In this document: positions 13,701 through 17,160 of the stretch, one piece after another
Numbering within the stretch: the first letter of the stretch is position 1
Layout: every line of letters starts with the position of its first letter
Assembly: GCA_041670885.1 (NCBI GenBank)
Contig: JBAXYJ010000033.1
Location: 1 to 17,160 of the forward strand
Source of the DNA: JAJBWD01 sp041670885
GTDB taxonomy: Bacteria > Bacillota > Clostridia > Clostridiales > Clostridiaceae
DNA: 17,160 nucleotides
Direction of reading: 5' to 3'
The notes under the pieces: model-generated
What the model saw: only the letters and a program-made list of their open reading frames with translations
Told to the model about the DNA's origin: nothing
Databases searched by the model: none
Program-made: the position numbers and the translations under genes

Positions 13701-14015
13701 ATTAATCTTATAGACAAATTAAAGAAGATACTGACACCAGGAAGTAAAGTTATACCAAACCTTAATAAACATCTGAAATTAAGCAGAGATGATATGGGAA
13801 AAAGAATATCAGCTTTAACCCCCCGGGAATATCAGGTTTATCTGCTGCTGCTGGAGGGATTTACAATAAAAGAAACAGCAAAACAGCTTAAAATCAGATA
13901 TTCAACAGCTAATACACATGTAACAGGAATCTATAAGAAACTCTGCATCAATTCCAGAGCAGAACTTATTATTAACTACAGGAATATTAATGATGTAAAC
14001 AATAAAGGCCCATGA
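13701..14015 (+). CDS. Small LuxR-type HTH protein, apparent ATT start
   Basis: This protein has about 104 residues. An N-terminal basic region of about 40 residues is followed by a LuxR/GerE-type HTH (ALTPREYQVYLLLLEGFTIKETAKQLKIRYSTANTHVTGIYKKL), very like the tail of the membrane protein at 12154. There is no receiver or sensor domain. The start is unusual. A strong GGAGG (13689-13693) is followed 7 nt later by ATT (13701) in frame, with no ATG, GTG or TTG at useful spacing. A GTG at 13694 is in another frame and stops after six codons. A TTG at 13686 overlaps the Shine-Dalgarno, and the next in-frame Met (about residue 32) would give a bare HTH. The stop overlaps an ATG (ATGA at 14012), hinting at coupling to the next gene. 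Confidence 0.7.
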   Translation: MNLIDKLKKILTPGSKVIPNLNKHLKLSRDDMGKRISALTPREYQVYLLLLEGFTIKETAKQLKIRYSTANTHVTGIYKKLCINSRAELIINYRNINDVNNKGP

Positions 14016-14065
14016 TGAATAGAAACAGGATTAATAAAATAATTAGTATTTTGGAGGAGTTTGAA

Positions 14066-14569
14066 ATGAAAATTATCAGGTTTATATTTATAGCAGCAGT
14101 TTTATCCTGCTGTTTAATAATGATTTCAGCCTGCAAGGGTAAAACAGATGAAAATAGTACCCCGGATAAAGTTAAAATAAATAATGATTCCATAACTGTT
14201 AATGAAGGCAGCAGTGAAATAAAAGCAGGAGAGAGCTTGAAATGGCCTGGAGATCTTATGATTGATATACCTGAACCTAAAATCAAAATAACGGCTGTTC
14301 TGAAGGATGATAGTAAAGGGCAGTGCACAGTGGCATTTGCGGAACTTAGCAATGAGGATGCAAAAGCATACGTTGCAAAACTGAAAAGTAATGGATACTC
14401 AGGGGGAATGGAGCTTTCCGATGAAAACAGCATACTGTTTTCAGGAATAGACGGGAAAGGTTCTCAGGCTTGTTTTGCTTATAATGCAGCAACAAAAGAA
14501 GGTACAATTTCTTATGAGCCTAAAGCAAGTACTGAATCAGATAATAATACTGAAAAATCAGGAAATTAG
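14066..14569 (+). CDS. Lipoprotein, possible DUF6591-like domain
   Basis: This 167-residue protein starts at the ATG at 14066, since GGAGGAG (14053-14059) precedes it and the signal sequence begins there. An ATG at 14012 would add 18 residues before the signal. A hydrophobic leader ends in lipobox MISAC, followed by a Thr/Ser/Asn-rich linker and a small domain with LKWPGDLMIDIPEPKIKI, then a CTVAFAELSNEDAKAYVAKLKSNGYSGG strand-helix unit. The Trp-Pro followed by Pro-x-Pro recalls DUF6591 lipoproteins, but I am not sure of the family. The function is unknown. It is nine nt upstream of a second lipoprotein gene and likely co-transcribed with it. Confidence 0.7.
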   Translation: MKIIRFIFIAAVLSCCLIMISACKGKTDENSTPDKVKINNDSITVNEGSSEIKAGESLKWPGDLMIDIPEPKIKITAVLKDDSKGQCTVAFAELSNEDAKAYVAKLKSNGYSGGMELSDENSILFSGIDGKGSQACFAYNAATKEGTISYEPKASTESDNNTEKSGN

Positions 14570-14577
14570 GAGGCTAT

Positions 14578-15117
14578 ATGAAAAAAATTATCATTGTTTG
14601 CTTAAACTTGATTTTAATAATATCATTAGGTGCCTGCAGCTTTAAAAAAACTTCATCAGAAAATAAAAAAACGCCGGCGGAAACAAATACGCCTAAGGCA
14701 GATACTTCTCAGGAAAAAGTAAATATTAAAGTTTCTATGCCAGATGGCTGGACTGCTGTGGCTGGTTCTGTTCTGCCGGTACATTACATGAAAGATACCA
14801 GCAGCACTATGGTTAAGGAAGAAAAATTCAGCAGCAAAGCTTTAGATGATATTGTGCTTGAAGTAAAGGGAATATTTAATAAAACTTTTGAAAATACCAA
14901 ATATATAGGAGAAGTTGAAAAAATAACTGTTGATGGTTTCGATGGAAGGAAGTTTCTTATGACTTGTAATGTAAGCAAGCTTAATATGAAATATGAGTAT
15001 GTATACTTGTCTGTAAATGATCATATTTATGTAATAACATTTGGCGATTTTGCAAAAACCTTTGATTCTCATACACAGGATTACCAGCAAATTCTTGAAA
15101 ATATAAGCTTTAATTAA
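14578..15117 (+). CDS. Lipoprotein with PsbP/DcrB-like domain (tentative)
   Basis: This 179-residue protein starts with ATG 14578, which follows AGGAGG. The signal peptide with lipobox SLGAC places the modified cysteine at residue 20, followed by a Lys/Thr/Glu-rich linker to about 50. The remaining ~125 residues (VKVSMPDGWTAVAG-like start, a long middle helix, DGFDGRKFLMTC, YVYLSVNDHIYVITFG, and a final helix before ENISF) look like the PsbP/DcrB-type alpha-beta fold common in clostridial lipoproteins. It has no enzymatic motif. It sits in a run of envelope genes (14066-15474). Confidence 0.75.
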   Translation: MKKIIIVCLNLILIISLGACSFKKTSSENKKTPAETNTPKADTSQEKVNIKVSMPDGWTAVAGSVLPVHYMKDTSSTMVKEEKFSSKALDDIVLEVKGIFNKTFENTKYIGEVEKITVDGFDGRKFLMTCNVSKLNMKYEYVYLSVNDHIYVITFGDFAKTFDSHTQDYQQILENISFN

Positions 15118-15141
15118 ATATTATAATGGGAGGTATTTATA

Positions 15142-15474
15142 ATGACTGAACAGAAAAATACAAATATGTATACTGCTGAGGATATTGAAAAAAATAAAGT
15201 GATGTCAGCTCTTGCATATATTATTTTCTTCCTGCCCCTAATTGTCTGCCCTGATTCACCCTTTGGGAAATTTCATGCAAACCAGGGTCTTCTGCTTTTA
15301 ATCACAGGAGCAGCAGGAGAAATTGTTTTGGGATTAATTCCAATCATCGGATGGATACTGATGCCGCTGTTTTCACTTGCTATTCTTATCATTGGAATTT
15401 TAGGTATTATTAATGCTTTTAATGGAAAAGCTAAAGAGTTACCACTAATAGGAAAGTATAAAATAATTAAGTAA
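15142..15474 (+). CDS. DUF4870/Tic20-like small membrane protein
   Basis: This 110-residue protein has a short polar N terminus followed by three hydrophobic segments: VMSALAYIIFFLPLIV, then GLLLLITGAAGEIVLGLIPIIGWI, then a long C-terminal helix region ending in NAFNGKAKELPLIG. The stretch FGKFHANQGLLLL and the NAFNGKAKELPLIGKYK end are characteristic of this family (F-H-x-x-Q-x-L-L and a conserved A-x-x-G-x-x-x-x-L-P end). The function is not established. GGGAGG precedes ATG 15142. A terminator at 15478 closes the gene run. Confidence 0.8.
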   Translation: MTEQKNTNMYTAEDIEKNKVMSALAYIIFFLPLIVCPDSPFGKFHANQGLLLLITGAAGEIVLGLIPIIGWILMPLFSLAILIIGILGIINAFNGKAKELPLIGKYKIIK

Positions 15475-15477
15475 GAT

Positions 15478-15506
15478 AAGAATCCGCTGACTGGCGGGTT
15501 CTTATT
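15478..15506 (+). terminator. Intrinsic terminator closing the lipoprotein/DUF4870 run
   Basis: AAGAATCCGC (15478-15487) pairs with GCGGGTTCTT (15494-15503), 10 bp with one U-G pair and a six-base loop, followed by an AT-rich TTATT. The 220 nt that follow, up to the sigma factor gene, are very AT-rich. They presumably hold its promoter, but I could not place one with confidence. Confidence 0.7.
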
Positions 15507-15727
15507 AAGTCTGCAGAGATACAAGGAACTGGTCTTATGAACCTTGTAAAGTAAATTTATGCACTGTTATCATAAATATACTATTATTAAATATTAAACT
15601 ATAGTATATTGTATTTAATAGTAATTATAATTGTATTAAAATAATTATTAATTTTTTTTAATTTCTAAAAATATTTTGCAAGGATTCTTATTCTAGTGTC
15701 GTATTATAAGTGAAAGGAAGAAAAAAG

Positions 15728-16249
15728 ATGGAACCATCATCGTTTGATATCAACGACAATATCACATTAAAACTTAATATATATTCAGATATGGTCTACC
15801 GATTATGCTATATCTATCTGCATAACAATGCAGATGTTGATGATGTATTTCAGGAGGTATTCCTAAAGCTTTTACAAAATGAAAAACCCTTTGAAAGTGC
15901 TGAACATGAAAAAGCATGGCTAATAAGAGTTACAATTAACAAGTGTAAGGATATGCTAAAAAGCTTTTGGAAGAGAAAGGTAGAATTTATTGAGGATATA
16001 GAATTACCATTAGAATATACAGGTGAAAATGAACTTTTACAGGTTATAATGTCACTTCCCCCAAAGTATAAAGATGCTATATATCTTTATTATTATGAGG
16101 AGTATACAGTACCTGAAATGGCAAAGATTCTCAATCTAAATGAAAATACCATATATTCTTACTTACATAGGGCAAGAATGCTTATTAAAGATGAACTTGG
16201 AGGAGAGAAACATGAATACTCGTTTTCAGTCCGCGCTGAATCAAATTAA
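15728..16249 (+). CDS. ECF-type sigma factor
   Basis: This 173-residue RNA polymerase sigma factor of the ECF group starts at ATG 15728, with GGAAG 7-8 nt before it. A GTG at 15710 lacks a good ribosome site. Region 2 spans about 10-80 (MVYRLCYIYLHNNADVDDVFQEVFLKLLQ with the acidic DDVFQEVF core, then EKAWLIRVTINKCKDMLKSFW). Region 4 is about 103-165 (LLQVIMSLPPKYKDAIYLYYYEEYTVPEMAKILNLNENTIYSYLHRARMLIKDEL). The 3' end overlaps the next gene by 38 nt, the usual arrangement of a sigma factor with its membrane anti-sigma partner. The output regulon cannot be seen here. Confidence 0.93.
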   Translation: MEPSSFDINDNITLKLNIYSDMVYRLCYIYLHNNADVDDVFQEVFLKLLQNEKPFESAEHEKAWLIRVTINKCKDMLKSFWKRKVEFIEDIELPLEYTGENELLQVIMSLPPKYKDAIYLYYYEEYTVPEMAKILNLNENTIYSYLHRARMLIKDELGGEKHEYSFSVRAESN

Positions 16250-17160
16250 AGCCGATGAAGCGCTGATCAATAAAACGGAAATGTACCTAAGAGAAAAACT
16301 TAAAGAAGACAAAGATTCCCAAATTTTTAAATTCTCCAAATACAAATTAATTTTTATGAAAAACTTAGCACAAGTTGCTTGTATATTATTAATACTCATT
16401 GGAGGAAGTACCGGAACATATGCATATTACAAAACACCGGTAGCATATCTAAGTTTAGATATTAATCCAAGCATAGAATTTGGTGTAAATGCATTTGACA
16501 AAGTTGTTTCCGCAGAGGGATATAATGCTGATGGTAAGACTGTTTTACATGGAATAGATGTGACTGGAACAAATATTGAAGAAGCTGTAAGCACAGTAAT
16601 TTCATCAGCTGCTAATAATGGATTTATAGAAAATGACGGTTCAACAGTTGTCTCACTTACATCTGAGACAGATAATATAAATATATCAAATAAATTGAAA
16701 ACCGAAGCAGAAAACGGAGTTAACAAAGCTTTAAAGGAAAAAGGTAAAATAGCAGTTATCTATAAAGATAATATTGTCTTGGCATTTCGTGATGAAGCAA
16801 AAGAATTTAATATAACGCCCGGGAAGCTAAATCTGATAAAAAAGCTTCAGGCAGTCAATCCAGTTGCTACTGTAGATCAGTATAGAGAGGCAAAAGTAAA
16901 GGATATTATGAAAGCCACGGAGACATATGCCGATAACATTGTTGTAAATAACAAGGAAGTTGTAAAAAGTGCTGCATACAGTAAAGATAAAGATGCTGTA
17001 GTCAGTAAAAAAGAAACTACTGTAGTGAGTAAAGATAAAGATGCTGTAAGCAGTAAAAAAGAAACTACTGTAGTGAGTAAAGATAAAGATGCTGTAAGCA
17101 GTAAAAAAGAAACTACTGTAGTGAGTAAAGATAAAGATGCTGTAAGCAGTAAAAAAGAAA
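16212..17160 (+). CDS. RsgI-like membrane anti-sigma factor, 3' end beyond the window
   Basis: At least 316 codons are open to the window edge. ATG 16212 follows GGAGGAG and lies inside the sigma gene. Residues 1-~50 are cytoplasmic with an ALNQIKADEALINKTEMYL segment typical of clostridial anti-sigma factors. A membrane helix (about 56-76) is followed by an ectodomain with YLSLDINPSIEFGVNAFDKVVSA, DGKTVLHG, SSAANNGFIENDGSTV and ITPGKLNLIKKLQA. It is paralogous to the protein at 11029-11814. From 16980 the protein becomes a perfect 16-residue tandem repeat rich in Lys, Ser, Asp and Thr. It probably holds the ECF factor encoded upstream until an outside signal acts (inference from family and overlap). 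Confidence 0.88.
   Translation, partial: MNTRFQSALNQIKADEALINKTEMYLREKLKEDKDSQIFKFSKYKLIFMKNLAQVACILLILIGGSTGTYAYYKTPVAYLSLDINPSIEFGVNAFDKVVSAEGYNADGKTVLHGIDVTGTNIEEAVSTVISSAANNGFIENDGSTVVSLTSETDNINISNKLKTEAENGVNKALKEKGKIAVIYKDNIVLAFRDEAKEFNITPGKLNLIKKLQAVNPVATVDQYREAKVKDIMKATETYADNIVVNNKEVVKSAAYSKDKDAVVSKKETTVVSKDKDAVSSKKETTVVSKDKDAVSSKKETTVVSKDKDAVSSKKE
16980..17160 (+). repeat. 48-bp in-frame tandem repeat, at least 3.8 copies
   Basis: Units run 16980-17027, 17028-17075, 17076-17123 and 17124-17160 (cut by the window). Units 2, 3 and the visible part of 4 are identical. Unit 1 differs by two bases (GTC for AGC). Each encodes 16 residues of the pattern SKDKDAVSSKKETTVV. The near-identity suggests recent expansion and likely length variation. 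Confidence 0.95.

Noticed and set aside
16427..16726. A 99-residue minus-strand frame opposite the anti-sigma factor
   Set aside because: The plus strand encodes a clear RsgI-like domain across the whole stretch, and the minus frame has no motif or start signal.
16980..17160. A CRISPR array because of the regular repeat
   Set aside because: The 48-bp units are contiguous with no spacers and stay in frame within a coding sequence.

Overview
The window is AT-rich, with strong GGAGG-type ribosome binding sites, many Rho-independent terminators and protein families typical of low-GC Clostridia (DUF3888, a TM1266-type regulator, a GEMM-I riboswitch, RsgI-like surface proteins, DUF4870). I therefore read it as the chromosome of an anaerobic clostridial Firmicute. 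No species can be named from the sequence alone.

Layout. Positions 1-46 are the 3' part of a tRNA-Thr(CGU) with its terminator, followed by a relic of an IS200/IS605-type right end (about 200-300) that abuts the stop codon of a secreted DUF3888 protein on the minus strand. Positions 910-1262 hold a promoter and a long untranslated leader that ends in a strong terminator just before the first gene of the main operon. Positions 1263-8000 are a tightly packed seven-gene operon: TM1266-like protein, FecCD-type permease, ABC ATPase with a C-terminal TM1266-like domain, HydE-like radical SAM enzyme, NifH-like reductase and two nitrogenase component-1-like subunits. An IS110-family element (about 8100-9650, transposase on minus) separates this operon from a lipoprotein of the matching substrate-binding family (9734-10855). 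From 11029 to 12000 there is a minus-strand RsgI-like surface protein preceded by a GEMM-I cyclic-dinucleotide riboswitch with its own terminator. From 12154 to 15474 come a 12-helix membrane protein with a LuxR DNA-binding tail, a small LuxR-type HTH protein, two lipoproteins and a DUF4870 membrane protein. From 15728 to the window end there is an ECF sigma factor and its overlapping RsgI-like anti-sigma factor, which runs off the edge inside a 48-bp tandem repeat.

How the genes may work together. The 1263-10855 block has the parts of an import-and-reduce system: a lipoprotein and FecCD/ATPase importer for an iron, corrinoid or other metal-chelate-like ligand, an ATP-driven NifH-type electron donor, a two-subunit catalytic partner whose cysteine pattern differs from true nitrogenase, and a HydE-type radical SAM enzyme. 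No nifB, nifE/N, hydF or hydG is visible here, so dinitrogen fixation and standard [FeFe]-hydrogenase maturation are both unlikely jobs for this locus. The substrate is unknown. This is the best candidate in the window for an undescribed system.

The right-hand part looks like surface signalling. Two paralogous RsgI-like ectodomains occur, one under riboswitch control without a cytoplasmic sigma-binding part, the other overlapping an ECF sigma factor.
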